A stretch of 64,000 nt of DNA from Leifsonia sp. Root4 (GCF_001425085.1 NZ_LMDN01000002.1:707796-771795); one strand, 5' to 3'. Positions 42,273 through 50,714 are shown, counted from the stretch's first letter. Notes: generated from the sequence alone by a model not told the origin. A program made the numbers and translations.

Positions 42273-42383
42273 CGGCTGCGCCCCTCGTTTGCCGGTCAGG
42301 TCAGAGTGCAACCGTAGGCGACCGGGCTGGGCGTTTGCAAAAGCCGCTGGGTTGAGGTGCCCGGCGGCACACTCGGCTTCGAT

Positions 42384-42420
42384 CGCGGCCTCGTTCCTCG
42401 GCTGCTCCCTCGAGCCAGCG
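42384..42420. repeat. CGTTCCTCGGCTGCTCCCTCGAGCC repeat, copy 1
   Basis: Shares at least 25 bp with two copies at 52071-52098 and 52136-52160. It lies between the VanZ gene and the isomerase operon end. Confidence 0.8.
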
Positions 42421-42434
42421 TGGGTTTCCGCGGC

Positions 42435-42471
42435 TGCGCGTGCGCGTGCGCGCGTGGTGCGCGTGCGCGTG
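42435..42471. other. Alternating purine-pyrimidine (Z-DNA-prone) tract
   Basis: TGCGCGTGCGCGTGCGCGCG and a second block GTGCGCGTGCGCGTG, interrupted once by a GG step. It sits just downstream of the isomerase stop codon (42482). Confidence 0.6.
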
Positions 42472-42481
42472 ACGGTGCGGG

Positions 42482-43567
42482 CTACTGCGTGGAGAATGCC
42501 GCGTCGAAGCTGGTCGTCGGTCGTGGCCAGAGGAGCGAACGGATGTAGGCGAGCGCCTGCGGGCCGCCGTGCAGGCGGTCCATGCCGGCATCCTCCCACT
42601 CAATCGAGATGGGGCCGGCGTAGCCGATGGCGTCGAGCGCACGGAACGCGTCCTCCCACGGAACATCGCCGTGCCCGGCGGAGACGAAGTCCCAGCCGCG
42701 GCGCGGATCGCCCCAGGGCAGGTGCGAGCCGAGCACTCCGGCCCTGCCGTTCTGTGGCCGCATCCGCGTGTCCTTGCAATCCACGTGATAGATGCGGTCC
42801 TTGAAGTCCCAGATGAAGCCGATGGGGTCGATGTTCTGCCACATCATGTGGCTGGGGTCCCAGTTGAAGCCGAAGGCCGGGCGGCGGCCGATCGCGTCGA
42901 GGGCGCGCACGCTCGACCAGTAGTCGTAGGCGATCTCGCTCGGGTGCACCTCGTGGGCGAATCGCACGCCCTCGTCGTCGAAGACGTCGAGGATGGGGTT
43001 CCAGCGCGTGGCGAAGTCCTCGAAGCCGGCGTCGATGACGCTCTCCGGCACCGGCGGGAACATCGCGACGTACGGCCAGATCTTGGAACCGGTGAAGCCG
43101 ACGACGGTATCGACGCCGAGCTTGCGGGCGACGCGTGCTGCACGCTTCATGTCGTCCGCTGCGCGCCGCCGCACCCCCTCGGCCTCGCCGTCGCCCCAGG
43201 TGTAGTCACGCAGGATGGCTTGGTGCCGGAAGTCGATCGGGTCATCGCACACCGCCTGCCCGGTGAGGTGGTTGGAGATCGCGTAGACGCTGAGGCCATG
43301 GCGGTCGAGGATGTCGAGCCGGGAGCGCAGGTAGGCGTCGTCTTCGTCGGCGCGCTTGAGGTCGAGGTGGTCGCCGGATGCCGCGATCTCCAGCCCGTCG
43401 TAGCCCCACTCGCTGGCGAGCCGTGCCACCTCCTCGAACGGGAGGTCGGCCCACTGGCCGGTGAAGAGCGTCACGGGATGCGTCGGGGTTTCGACAGGCT
43501 CAACCAGCGGGGTGGGCTCAACCAGCGGGGTCCGCTCAACCGGCGGGGTGGTGGGCTGCTCAGTCAT
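42482..43567 (-). CDS. Sugar phosphate isomerase/epimerase (xylose-isomerase-like TIM barrel), N-terminus built from a dispersed repeat
   Basis: A 361-residue enzyme of the AP-endonuclease-2/xylose-isomerase-like superfamily. The barrel begins near residue 30 (HPVTLFTGQWADLPFEEVARLASEWGYDGLEIA). Metal and substrate residues are suggested by EVHPSE, GFNWDPSHMMW, HVDCKD, SAGHGDVPW and ISIEWEDAGMDR. The first 28 residues (PVERTPLVEPTPLVEPVETP) are a translation of the genome's TTGAGCCTGTCGAAA repeat units. ATG at 43567 overlaps the upstream isomerase stop (ATGA). It is the last gene of the sugar operon and probably acts on a keto-sugar intermediate made by the Gfo/Idh/MocA oxidoreductase; the exact substrate is unknown. 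Confidence 0.85.
   Translation of the reverse strand: MTEQPTTPPVERTPLVEPTPLVEPVETPTHPVTLFTGQWADLPFEEVARLASEWGYDGLEIAASGDHLDLKRADEDDAYLRSRLDILDRHGLSVYAISNHLTGQAVCDDPIDFRHQAILRDYTWGDGEAEGVRRRAADDMKRAARVARKLGVDTVVGFTGSKIWPYVAMFPPVPESVIDAGFEDFATRWNPILDVFDDEGVRFAHEVHPSEIAYDYWSSVRALDAIGRRPAFGFNWDPSHMMWQNIDPIGFIWDFKDRIYHVDCKDTRMRPQNGRAGVLGSHLPWGDPRRGWDFVSAGHGDVPWEDAFRALDAIGYAGPISIEWEDAGMDRLHGGPQALAYIRSLLWPRPTTSFDAAFSTQ
43486..43558. repeat. TTGAGCC-TGTCGAAA repeat units inside a coding start
   Basis: GTTTCGACAGGCTCAACCAG at 43488-43507, then two shorter GGCTCAACCAGCG/CCGCTCAACCGGCG units. On the minus strand they are read as LVEPVETP, TPLVEP and VERTP at the isomerase N-terminus. Confidence 0.85.
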
Positions 43568-44433
43568 CGGGGGTACCTCTCGTTCTGCAGGGCGGTCAGG
43601 TAGGCGAAGGAGCGCGCGGCGAGCGCGTCTTGGCTGTCGGCGAGCGGGCGCCACACCGACGCGGCGACCGCGATAGTGGCGTTGTCGCCGGTGAAACTCT
43701 CCAGCCCGAGTGGCCCGCGGTACCCCACATCGTCGAGCGCGTCGAAGAACGCCGACCAGTCGATGTGGTCGTCGCCGACGGCGCCGCGGTCGTTGCCGCA
43801 GACCTGCACGTAGGCGAGGTGCTCCCCCGCACGGCGGATGGCGTCGCCGATGCTCTTCTCCTCGATGTTGAGGTGGTAGCTGTCCAGTGCCAGCCCGAGC
43901 CCGCGCCCGAGCAGCGGTCCGAGGGCGGCGAGAGCCTGCTCGACCGTGTTGATGAGGCTCGTCTCGTAGCGGTTGAGCGGTTCGACGGCCAGGCGGATGC
44001 CGCCCCGCTCGGCGCGGTTGACGACGGGGGTGAGCGCGGCACGCAGCTCGTCGAGGTGCGCGGCGCGGTCGGCATCCGTCATGCGCCAGGTGCGTCCGGT
44101 GGCCGCATAGAACGGGCCGGCGACAACGCGGGATCCGATGCGCTCGGCCACATCGATGCAGTGTACGAGGTAGTTCTGGGTGGCGACGATCTCGCTCGCC
44201 GGGGCGGCGATCAGATTGCGGCCCGGCCCCATCGCGCCGACGACGATCGGCAGCAGACGGTGTTCGGCGAGCACCTCGCGGGCACGATCGGGCGACCAGT
44301 CCCCCGGGGTTTCGATCGGCAGCTCGATCGCGCCGAAGCCGAGCGCGGCGGCCTTGGCGGCGAGCGACTCGAGCGAGGAATCGGTGAGGGGGCTCGTCCA
44401 CACCCAGGTGTTCACGCCGAGCGTGCGTCGCAT
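43564..44433 (-). CDS. Sugar 3-epimerase-like protein (D-tagatose/allulose 3-epimerase family)
   Basis: 289-residue TIM barrel of the DTE/DAE group. LGVNTWVWTSPL opens the barrel. Likely metal and catalytic residues: Glu in LAVEPLNRYETSLINT, Asp-His in GLALDSYHLNIEEKS, His in DDHIDWSAFF and Glu in GPLGLESFTGDN, which follow the four-ligand order of ketose 3-epimerases. ATG at 44433 is preceded by AAGGAGG with 4-5 base spacing, one of the best ribosome sites in the window. It follows the binding-protein gene after 171 repeat-rich bases and overlaps the second isomerase by four. Whether it acts on free or phosphorylated sugar cannot be told. Confidence 0.88.
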   Translation of the reverse strand: MRRTLGVNTWVWTSPLTDSSLESLAAKAAALGFGAIELPIETPGDWSPDRAREVLAEHRLLPIVVGAMGPGRNLIAAPASEIVATQNYLVHCIDVAERIGSRVVAGPFYAATGRTWRMTDADRAAHLDELRAALTPVVNRAERGGIRLAVEPLNRYETSLINTVEQALAALGPLLGRGLGLALDSYHLNIEEKSIGDAIRRAGEHLAYVQVCGNDRGAVGDDHIDWSAFFDALDDVGYRGPLGLESFTGDNATIAVAASVWRPLADSQDALAARSFAYLTALQNERYPR

Positions 44434-44456
44434 GCTGCCTCCTTGCAGTTGTGGTG

Positions 44457-44595
44457 ATTTCGACAAGCTCAATCAACGGGCTAGGCCCGCTCAATCAACG
44501 AACCGACGGGATCAGTCAACGGGACGCGGCTGAGCCTGTCGAATCCCCCGTAGGGGTTTCGACAGGCTCAACCAGCGGGATCCGCTCAATCGGCC
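44457..44595. repeat. TTGAGC...TCGAAA repeat cluster with a strong hairpin
   Basis: Several units in both orientations. TGAGCCTGTCGAA (44531-44543) pairs with TTCGACAGGCTCA (44558-44570) with CCCC/GGGG extending the stem, giving a very stable hairpin in the gap between the binding-protein gene and the epimerase gene. Confidence 0.8.
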
Positions 44596-44604
44596 GAATT
44601 CCGG

Positions 44605-45816
44605 TTACGGAATCTGGCGCTCCTGCCAGACGGTCGGGTAGCCGGGCAGGTCCTCTCCGCCGAACTTGGCGTAGTGGCCGTCGGGCATTCCATCGTTGGC
44701 CTCAAGGTACTGGTCGACCTCTTCAGCGGTGATCGGGCTCTGCGGCAGCACCCACTCCTTCGGAACTTCCTCACCGGCGAAGATCTTCTGCGCGGCGAGA
44801 AGCGGCGTGCGCCACTGGAAGTTGGAGTAGACGGGAGCGAGGCCGGTCAGCCCGGTCTCCTTCCACTTGCGCAGGAAGCTCATCTCGTCTTCACCGGTCA
44901 TCACCGGGTAGTCGGCTCCGGCATCCTCGAAGGCCTCGATGGCCGCGACGGCGCCGTCACCGGCATCCATCCAGATGCCCTGCACGTCACCCTTGGCGAG
45001 CTCGTCCGAGATGATCTTCTTGATCTCGGCCGGGTCTGCACCGGTGAAGTAGTCGACAGCCTCAATGCCGGCCTCGTCGAGGAGCTTCTCGGCTGCCGCC
45101 CAGCGCTGCTCGAGCACATCGACGCCGGGAAGGATGCGCAAGGCCACAACCTTGTCGCCTTCCTCGAGGTTCTCGATGAGGAACTCGGCGGTGTCAATGC
45201 CCCACGCGAATCCACCGATCGGGTGGATGAACGTGACGGGGCAGTCCGTCTGAACGCCGCGGTCGAAGACGATCACGGGAAGCCCGGTGTCGCAGGCACG
45301 CTCGACGGCCGGTGTCATGGCCGCCGTGCTGTTCGGCGAGATGACGAAGAAGTCGCAGTTGCCTTCGTTGATGAAGTAGTCGATGTCGGCGATCTGCGTG
45401 TCATCGCTGTCCTGCGCGTCGCGGGTCTCCAGCTCGCTGATGGCACCAGACTCCTGCAGCGCCTTCAGCTGCTCGTTCATGGTGATCCAGCCGGTCTGGC
45501 GCCAGGGGTTCGAGATCGAGGCGTTGGCGAAGCAGCCCTTCTTGGCGCCCTCGGCCTTGTACTGGCTGGTGTCGGTCATCTCGGCGTTGATGTATTGCAG
45601 GTAGGGCTGACCTTCCGGCCCCTCCGGAACGACGTCGCGCTCCGCGTCCTGCTTGTCGAACAGCGCCTGGTCGAACCACTCCACCGACGGCTCGGCGGAT
45701 TCCTCGCTGCCCGTTGTCTCGGTTGGGGCGGTCACGCTGGGGTCGGTCGTGCAGCCGGCCAGTGTCAACAGCGCGAGCGCTCCGACCATGGCGGACGCTA
45801 CGTGCATTCGTCGCAT
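44605..45816 (-). CDS. Sugar-binding lipoprotein of a ribose/inositol-class ABC importer
   Basis: Extracytoplasmic binding protein of 403 residues, periplasmic-binding-protein type 1 fold. The signal peptide ends LTLAGC (lipidated Cys22), followed by a Thr/Glu-rich linker. The mature domain shows CFANASISNPWRQTGWITMNEQL, DIDYFINEGNCDFFVISPNST, PVIVFDRGVQTDCPVTFIHP (binding-site Asp-Arg as in RbsB), GDVQGIWMDAGDGAVAAIEAF and PVMTGEDEMSFLRKW. ATG at 45816 follows AGGAGG with a 6-base gap. A GTG at 45819 is less likely. It shares a base with the permease stop (TGATG). Placement after ATPase and permeases is less usual than first. Confidence 0.92.
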   Translation of the reverse strand: MRRMHVASAMVGALALLTLAGCTTDPSVTAPTETTGSEESAEPSVEWFDQALFDKQDAERDVVPEGPEGQPYLQYINAEMTDTSQYKAEGAKKGCFANASISNPWRQTGWITMNEQLKALQESGAISELETRDAQDSDDTQIADIDYFINEGNCDFFVISPNSTAAMTPAVERACDTGLPVIVFDRGVQTDCPVTFIHPIGGFAWGIDTAEFLIENLEEGDKVVALRILPGVDVLEQRWAAAEKLLDEAGIEAVDYFTGADPAEIKKIISDELAKGDVQGIWMDAGDGAVAAIEAFEDAGADYPVMTGEDEMSFLRKWKETGLTGLAPVYSNFQWRTPLLAAQKIFAGEEVPKEWVLPQSPITAEEVDQYLEANDGMPDGHYAKFGGEDLPGYPTVWQERQIP

Positions 45817-46913
45817 CACAAACCTCCTTGGTTGTGTGTCTTGTCGCCCTCGCCGTGCGCTGGGTCAGCGCCATGAGGGGTGTGAGTTGCAGTGCGAGTC
45901 GCGCCCACCATTGGGCGCTCCTCCTTCTCCGGTGTGGGGGAAGCTTGTGCCGGCCGCGCCTTGCGCGAGCGGAAGGTCGTGGCCGAGTAGGCGACGGCCG
46001 CGATGATGATGACGCCCTGGATGGCATCGCGCCAGGTGGACGGGACGCCGGCGAAGTTCAGCAGCGTGAACAGCGCCTCGAGCGCGAATGCTCCGGCGAC
46101 AGCGGCGACGACCCAGCCGCGCCCGCCACCGAGCACGGCACCGCCGAGGACGACCGCCGTGATCGCGATGAACTCGTAGCCGCGACCGACCGACGGGTGC
46201 ACCCCGGCGTAGCCGACGAGCAGGATGCCGGCGAGGGTCGCCGAGAGCGAGGAGATGATGAAGGTGCTCGTCTTGACCCACCAGCTGCGCACGCCGGCGT
46301 AGCTCGCCGCCGTCGGGTTGTCTCCGAGGGCGATGATCGTGCGGCCGAAGGGCAGCTTCGTGAACCAGATGGCGAGCGCCAGCACGACGGCGAGGATCAG
46401 CACGGACCACGGGATGATGTCGAGGATCGGCACATCGCGGATGCCGCCACGCCCGATCTCGCGGAAGCCGTCGGCGGGGTTGCCCGTCGCGGCGCCGCCC
46501 GTCCAATACAGCACGCCACCGAGCAGCGCGAGCATCATGCCCAGCGTCACGATGAACGACGGCACCTTGAGGAAGGAGACGATCAGTCCGTTGATGAGGC
46601 CGATGACAGCGCCGAAGATGAACATGAAGATCAGCACGGGCACCGTGCGGGACTCATCCTGACCGACCAGGTTCCCGGCGATCACAACCTGGGCCGTGAC
46701 GAGCGATCCCATGGAGAGGTCGAACTCACCGCCGACGATCACGAAGTACTGGCCGATCGCCACGATCGCGATCGGGGCGACTCGCTGAATGAAGCGCATC
46801 AGCTGGCCGGGCTCGGCGAAGTTCGGGTTCAGGATGGTGATGGCCACGAGCAGCAGCGCCAGCAGCAGGAAGACGGCGCCGCGGGGGCTGACCAGGGTCT
46901 TCACGGCGTTCAT
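45816..46913 (-). CDS. ABC sugar importer permease (RbsC type), second
   Basis: Membrane subunit of 365 residues in the BPD_transp_2 family with about 8-10 helices. MNAVKTLVSPRGAVFLLLAL; IAIVAIGQYFVIVGGEFDLSMGSLV (family-typical GGxDLSxG); LINGLIVSFLKVPSFIVTLGMM; FGRTIIALGDNPTAASYAGV (the coupling segment); GYEFIAITAVVLGGAVLGGGRGWV. A hydrophilic tail ends THTPHGADPAHGEGDKTH, a His-rich segment of no clear meaning. ATG at 46913 overlaps the first permease stop by four bases. The longer open frame reaching 48098 is out of register with the first permease and is not real. Two different permeases imply a heterodimeric channel. Confidence 0.92.
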   Translation of the reverse strand: MNAVKTLVSPRGAVFLLLALLLVAITILNPNFAEPGQLMRFIQRVAPIAIVAIGQYFVIVGGEFDLSMGSLVTAQVVIAGNLVGQDESRTVPVLIFMFIFGAVIGLINGLIVSFLKVPSFIVTLGMMLALLGGVLYWTGGAATGNPADGFREIGRGGIRDVPILDIIPWSVLILAVVLALAIWFTKLPFGRTIIALGDNPTAASYAGVRSWWVKTSTFIISSLSATLAGILLVGYAGVHPSVGRGYEFIAITAVVLGGAVLGGGRGWVVAAVAGAFALEALFTLLNFAGVPSTWRDAIQGVIIIAAVAYSATTFRSRKARPAQASPTPEKEERPMVGATRTATHTPHGADPAHGEGDKTHNQGGL

Positions 46914-48004
46914 GCCTGGTCTCCCTTGTGGGAGGCGAGCGCGGGGGCGGCTGCCCCGGCATCCGGTGCATCGTGCGTGGCGGCGGACGTCGGATCCTCC
47001 GATGACCCGCCCGGCCCGAATCGGGCCCGACGCTGTTCGACCTGACGGCCGGTGTAGACGGCGACCGCCGCGACGATCACGATGCCACGCACGACGTCTT
47101 TCATGAAGGGGTTGACCTGCATGACGCTCATCACGTTGTCGAGGACGGCGAAGATCGCGACGCCGCCGATGGTGCCCCAGATCGATCCGCGGCCGCCGGC
47201 GAGCAGCGTGCCGCCGAGCACGACCGCCGCGATCGAGAGCAGGTCGTAGCCGCCCTGGGTACCGACGGTCGGGCTGCCGACGCCGAGCCGGCTGGCCAGC
47301 AGCAGGCCGGCCATGGCGGCGGTGACCGAACAGAGCACGTGGGCGAGGATCACGGGGTTGGCGGTACGGATACCACTGAGCCTGGCCACCTGCTCGTTGC
47401 CGCCGACGGCGAAGATGTGGTTGCCGACGCGGGTGCGGCTGAGGAAGAACGCGCCAAGCAGCGCGACGAAGAGCATGATGATCGTCGAGATCGGGACCGG
47501 CCCGACACCGGTGGCGCCGATCAGCTGGAACTCCCACGGCACGCTGCCGCTCGTTCCCTTGTAGTTGGTGTCGAGGTAGCCCTTGATGATGAGCCCCGTG
47601 CCGAGGGTGGCGATGAAGCCGTGCACCCGGAGCTTCGTCACGACCAGGCCGTTCACGAGGCCGAGCAGCGCGGCGACGCCGAGGGTGAGCACGACCGCGG
47701 TGCCGATGTTTGCCGGGTTGCCCGCCATCGTGTCGGCCGCGATCAGGCTGGAGAGGCTGATGACGTAGGGCACGGAGAGGTCGAGCGAGCCGCAGAGGAT
47801 CACGAGCGTCTGCCCGATCGCCACGAAGCCGAGCACGCTCATGCCGGTGAGGATGTCGCGGATGTTGCCGGCGCTGAAGAAGCTGCGCCCGACGGTGGCG
47901 ACGAGGATCGCGCTGATAAGGATCACCCCGAGCAGCGCCACGTAGACGAGGACGGTGGAGTCGAGGCGTCGCCCCGATCGGCGGCGGGCCGTGACCGCGT
48001 TCAT
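46910..48004 (-). CDS. ABC sugar importer permease (RbsC type), first
   Basis: 364 residues, BPD_transp_2 family. VLVYVALLGVILISAILVAT; LGFVAIGQTLVILCGSLDLSVPYVISL, where the usual GGxDLS is GSLDLS; VNGLVVTKLRVHGFIATLGTGLIIKG; VGNHIFAVGGNEQVARLSGI (coupling segment); GYDLLSIAAVVLGGTLLAGGRGSIWG. A charged C-terminal tail of about 40 residues follows the last helix. ATG at 48004 overlaps the ATPase stop by four bases. It pairs with the second permease (about one third identical by eye). Confidence 0.92.
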   Translation of the reverse strand: MNAVTARRRSGRRLDSTVLVYVALLGVILISAILVATVGRSFFSAGNIRDILTGMSVLGFVAIGQTLVILCGSLDLSVPYVISLSSLIAADTMAGNPANIGTAVVLTLGVAALLGLVNGLVVTKLRVHGFIATLGTGLIIKGYLDTNYKGTSGSVPWEFQLIGATGVGPVPISTIIMLFVALLGAFFLSRTRVGNHIFAVGGNEQVARLSGIRTANPVILAHVLCSVTAAMAGLLLASRLGVGSPTVGTQGGYDLLSIAAVVLGGTLLAGGRGSIWGTIGGVAIFAVLDNVMSVMQVNPFMKDVVRGIVIVAAVAVYTGRQVEQRRARFGPGGSSEDPTSAATHDAPDAGAAAPALASHKGDQA

Positions 48005-49569
48005 GCTTGTTCTCCTTCGAGAGCGTCGTCGACGAGCGCCGCAGCGCCCGGGTGCGCGGCGCCGGTTGCGGCCGAGAGCACCAGTTCCTCGCTGGCACCG
48101 GCTGGCAGCTCGGCCACGATGCGGCCGTCGTGCATCACGAGGATCCTGTCGGACATGCCGATCACCTCCGGCAGCTCCGAGGAGATCATGAGGATCGCGA
48201 CCCCGTCCTTGGCGAGCTGGCGCATGAGTTGGTAGACGGCGATCTTGGCGCCGACGTCGATGCCACGGGTGGGCTCGTCGAGCAGCACGACTCGCGGCTT
48301 CGTGGCCAGCCACTTGGCCAGCACCACCTTCTGCTGGTTGCCGCCGGAGAGGAACTGCACCTCTTGGTCGAGCCCCTGCGAGCTGATCTCGAGCGAGCTG
48401 AGCACGCCCGGGATCTCCTTGCGCACGGCCGAGGTGCGGCGGGCGAACACTCCGCGGATCACGAGCAGCGCGTTGTCGAGCACGGACTGGCCGAGCGCGA
48501 GCCCCTGCGCCTTGCGGTCCTCGGTGATGAGCGCGACGCCGTGTTTGACGGCCGAGCGGGCGCTCGTGACGCGCACGGGAGCACCGTCGAGGGCGAGCGA
48601 GCCGCGGGAGAAGGGCGCGGCGCCGAAGATCGCCTCGACGAGTTCGGTGCGCCCGCTGCCCTGGAGCCCGGAGACGCCGACGATCTCGCCGGCCCGCAGC
48701 TCGAGGTCGATGCCATCGACGAAGGCGTTGCCGCCACCGGCGACCGCCAGGCGGAGTTCCCCGACCGTGGTTCCCTCTTCAGGGCCGGGGAAGAATGTCT
48801 CGATCGAGCGGCCGACCATGCGGCGCACCAGCTCGTTCGTGGTGAGTTCTGTGGTCGGCCCGCTGCTGACGAGGGCGCCGTCCTTCAGCACCGTGATGCT
48901 GTCGCAGAGGTCGAAGATCTCTTTGAGACGGTGGCTGACGTAGAGGATGGCCACGCCGCGTGCCTGCAGCCTGCGGATGATCCCGTAGAGCAGCGTGACC
49001 TCGTGGTCGGCCAGCGCCGCCGTGGGCTCGTCCATCGAGATCACCTTGGCGTCATAGCTGAGTGCCTTGGCGATCTCGACGATCTGCTGCTCGGCGACGG
49101 TGAGGCTGCCCACCCGCGCCGACGGGTCGATGAAGTCGATGCCGAGCTGGTCGAGCAAAGCCTTCGTTTCGCGCACCATGCCGCGCTGGTCGACGAAGCC
49201 GGCCTTGCGTGGTTCCCTGCCGAGGTAGATGTTCTGGGCGACGCTGCGTTCCGGCAGCAGGTTGAACTCCTGGAAGACCGTCGCGAGACCGGCCTTCATC
49301 GCCTGGACCGGGTGGCCGAAGGTCACCGGCTCCCCCGCGAACGTCACGGTGCCGGCATCCCGTTCGTACACGCCGGCGAGGATCTTCATGAAGGTCGATT
49401 TGCCGGCGCCGTTCTCGCCGACGAGGCCGTGCACCTGCCCCGGCCACAGCTCGATGCCGACGTCGTGCAGCACGGTGACGCCGAAGAAGCTCTTGCTGAG
49501 CCCGGATGCCGTGAGGATCGGCTCCGTGGCCTGCGCCGCTGCCGGTGCTGTCGTGTTGTTCTCGCTCAT
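48001..49569 (-). CDS. ABC sugar importer double ATPase (RbsA/MglA type)
   Basis: 522 residues with two fused ATPase domains. The first has Walker A GENGAGKST, signature LTVAEQQIVEIAKAL, Walker B VISMDEPTAAL and VSHRLKEIF. The second has a degenerate P-loop region (VSGLQGSGRTELVEAI), signature LSGGNQQKVVLAKWL and Walker B VVLLDEPTRGIDVGAK. Degenerate second Walker A and the TRGIDVGAK block are hallmarks of ribose/galactose/inositol importers. ATG at 49569 overlaps the oxidoreductase stop by four bases. Importer output is expected to be an unphosphorylated monosaccharide or polyol. Confidence 0.95.
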   Translation of the reverse strand: MSENNTTAPAAAQATEPILTASGLSKSFFGVTVLHDVGIELWPGQVHGLVGENGAGKSTFMKILAGVYERDAGTVTFAGEPVTFGHPVQAMKAGLATVFQEFNLLPERSVAQNIYLGREPRKAGFVDQRGMVRETKALLDQLGIDFIDPSARVGSLTVAEQQIVEIAKALSYDAKVISMDEPTAALADHEVTLLYGIIRRLQARGVAILYVSHRLKEIFDLCDSITVLKDGALVSSGPTTELTTNELVRRMVGRSIETFFPGPEEGTTVGELRLAVAGGGNAFVDGIDLELRAGEIVGVSGLQGSGRTELVEAIFGAAPFSRGSLALDGAPVRVTSARSAVKHGVALITEDRKAQGLALGQSVLDNALLVIRGVFARRTSAVRKEIPGVLSSLEISSQGLDQEVQFLSGGNQQKVVLAKWLATKPRVVLLDEPTRGIDVGAKIAVYQLMRQLAKDGVAILMISSELPEVIGMSDRILVMHDGRIVAELPAGASEELVLSAATGAAHPGAAALVDDALEGEQA

Positions 49570-50714
49570 GCGCTGACCTCCACCCAGGCTCCGGAGACGT
49601 GCGATTCCAGCACGGCCGCGGTCACGTGCACCGCGCGCAGCCCGTCGGCGAACGTCGGCAGTCCGTCCGGCGCCGCTCCCGCGGTCGCGGCGTAGCTGTC
49701 GGCGATGAAGGAGTTGAACGCGTCCTGGTATCCCATCGGGTGACCGGACGGCACCGTGCTGAGACGTGCGGCATCCGGCGCCAGGGTCTCCGGATCGCGC
49801 AGCAGCAGCTGCGAGCCCGAACGCCGGCCGAGCCAGAGCTCCTCCGGCCGTTCCTGGTCGAAGCGGATGCTCTGCTCTGTTCCGGCGATCTCCAGCACGA
49901 GGCTGTTCTTCCGGCCGGGCGCGACCTGCGAGACCAAGAGGGTGCCGACCGCGCCGCCACTCATCTCGACGACGAGTGCGACGAGGTCTTCCGTCGCGAT
50001 GTCGCGATTGTCGCCGCGGTCCCCGTAGACGGTGCGGGTGGTGGCGTTGAGGCGCGCGATGCGGTCGCCTGTCACGAACTCGAGCAGGTCGACCAGGTGG
50101 GATCCGATATCGGCGAATGCCCTCGACGGGCCGCCGAGTTCTGCGCTGACCCGCCAGTCGTCGGCGAGCGGCTCTGCCAGCCAGTCCTGCAGGTAGCCGC
50201 CGGTGATGCTGAGCAGGCGCCCGGTCTCGCCGGCCTGCACACGGGCCCTCGCCTCGCGCACCATCGGGTGGAAACGGTAGACGAACGGCACGGTCGCGCT
50301 GAGGCCGGATGTCTCTGCCCGCCGTGCCAGGGCTGCGGCATCCCCGACCGTCGTCGCCAACGGCTTCTCGCAGACCACGTGCTTGCCCGCGTCGAGCGCG
50401 GCCAGAGCGAAGCGGGCGTGAGTCGTGTTGGGGGTGCAGACGTGAATGATGTCGATGTCGTCGTCGGCCAGGAGCTCGTCGACCGAGTCGTATGCCCGCC
50501 CGAGGCCGAGGCGGGCCGCGGCGCTTTCCGCGCTCCGGCCGCTCGATGAGGCGACGGCGGAGAGCTCTGCTCCGGCTGCGCGGGCGGCCCTGCTGTGCAC
50601 GGTGGCCATGAAGCCCGCGCCGATGAAGCCCGCTCGCGGAGCGACGGCACGGCCTGTCGCTGCGGCGGCTGCTTCTCGCGCCGGTACGGCGGAGTCAATG
50701 ACGGTCTTTGTCAT
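49566..50714 (-). CDS. Gfo/Idh/MocA-family oxidoreductase
   Basis: NAD(P)-dependent sugar or polyol dehydrogenase of 382 residues. The Rossmann part reads AGFIGAGFMATVHSRAARAAG, IIHVCTPNTTHARFALAALDAGKHVVCEKPLATT (catalytic Lys in EKP). The C-terminal domain has GYLQDWLAEPLADDWRVSAELGGPSRAFADIGSHLVDLLEFVTG, with the Asp and His of DIGSHLVDL as likely catalytic residues. ATG at 50714 is preferred; GTG at 50732 is possible. CACACT lies six bases before the ATG (possible leaderless start), and the ROK palindrome covers the -35 side. It is the first gene of the seven-gene sugar operon; with two isomerases this suggests catabolism through keto-sugar intermediates. Confidence 0.92.
   Translation of the reverse strand: MTKTVIDSAVPAREAAAAATGRAVAPRAGFIGAGFMATVHSRAARAAGAELSAVASSSGRSAESAAARLGLGRAYDSVDELLADDDIDIIHVCTPNTTHARFALAALDAGKHVVCEKPLATTVGDAAALARRAETSGLSATVPFVYRFHPMVREARARVQAGETGRLLSITGGYLQDWLAEPLADDWRVSAELGGPSRAFADIGSHLVDLLEFVTGDRIARLNATTRTVYGDRGDNRDIATEDLVALVVEMSGGAVGTLLVSQVAPGRKNSLVLEIAGTEQSIRFDQERPEELWLGRRSGSQLLLRDPETLAPDAARLSTVPSGHPMGYQDAFNSFIADSYAATAGAAPDGLPTFADGLRAVHVTAAVLESHVSGAWVEVSA

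Noticed and set aside
45816-48098. One 760-residue minus-strand ORF covering both permeases
   Set aside because: Its first half is an out-of-frame reading of the first permease. Only the second half, from ATG at 46913, is a real permease with an ATGA overlap.
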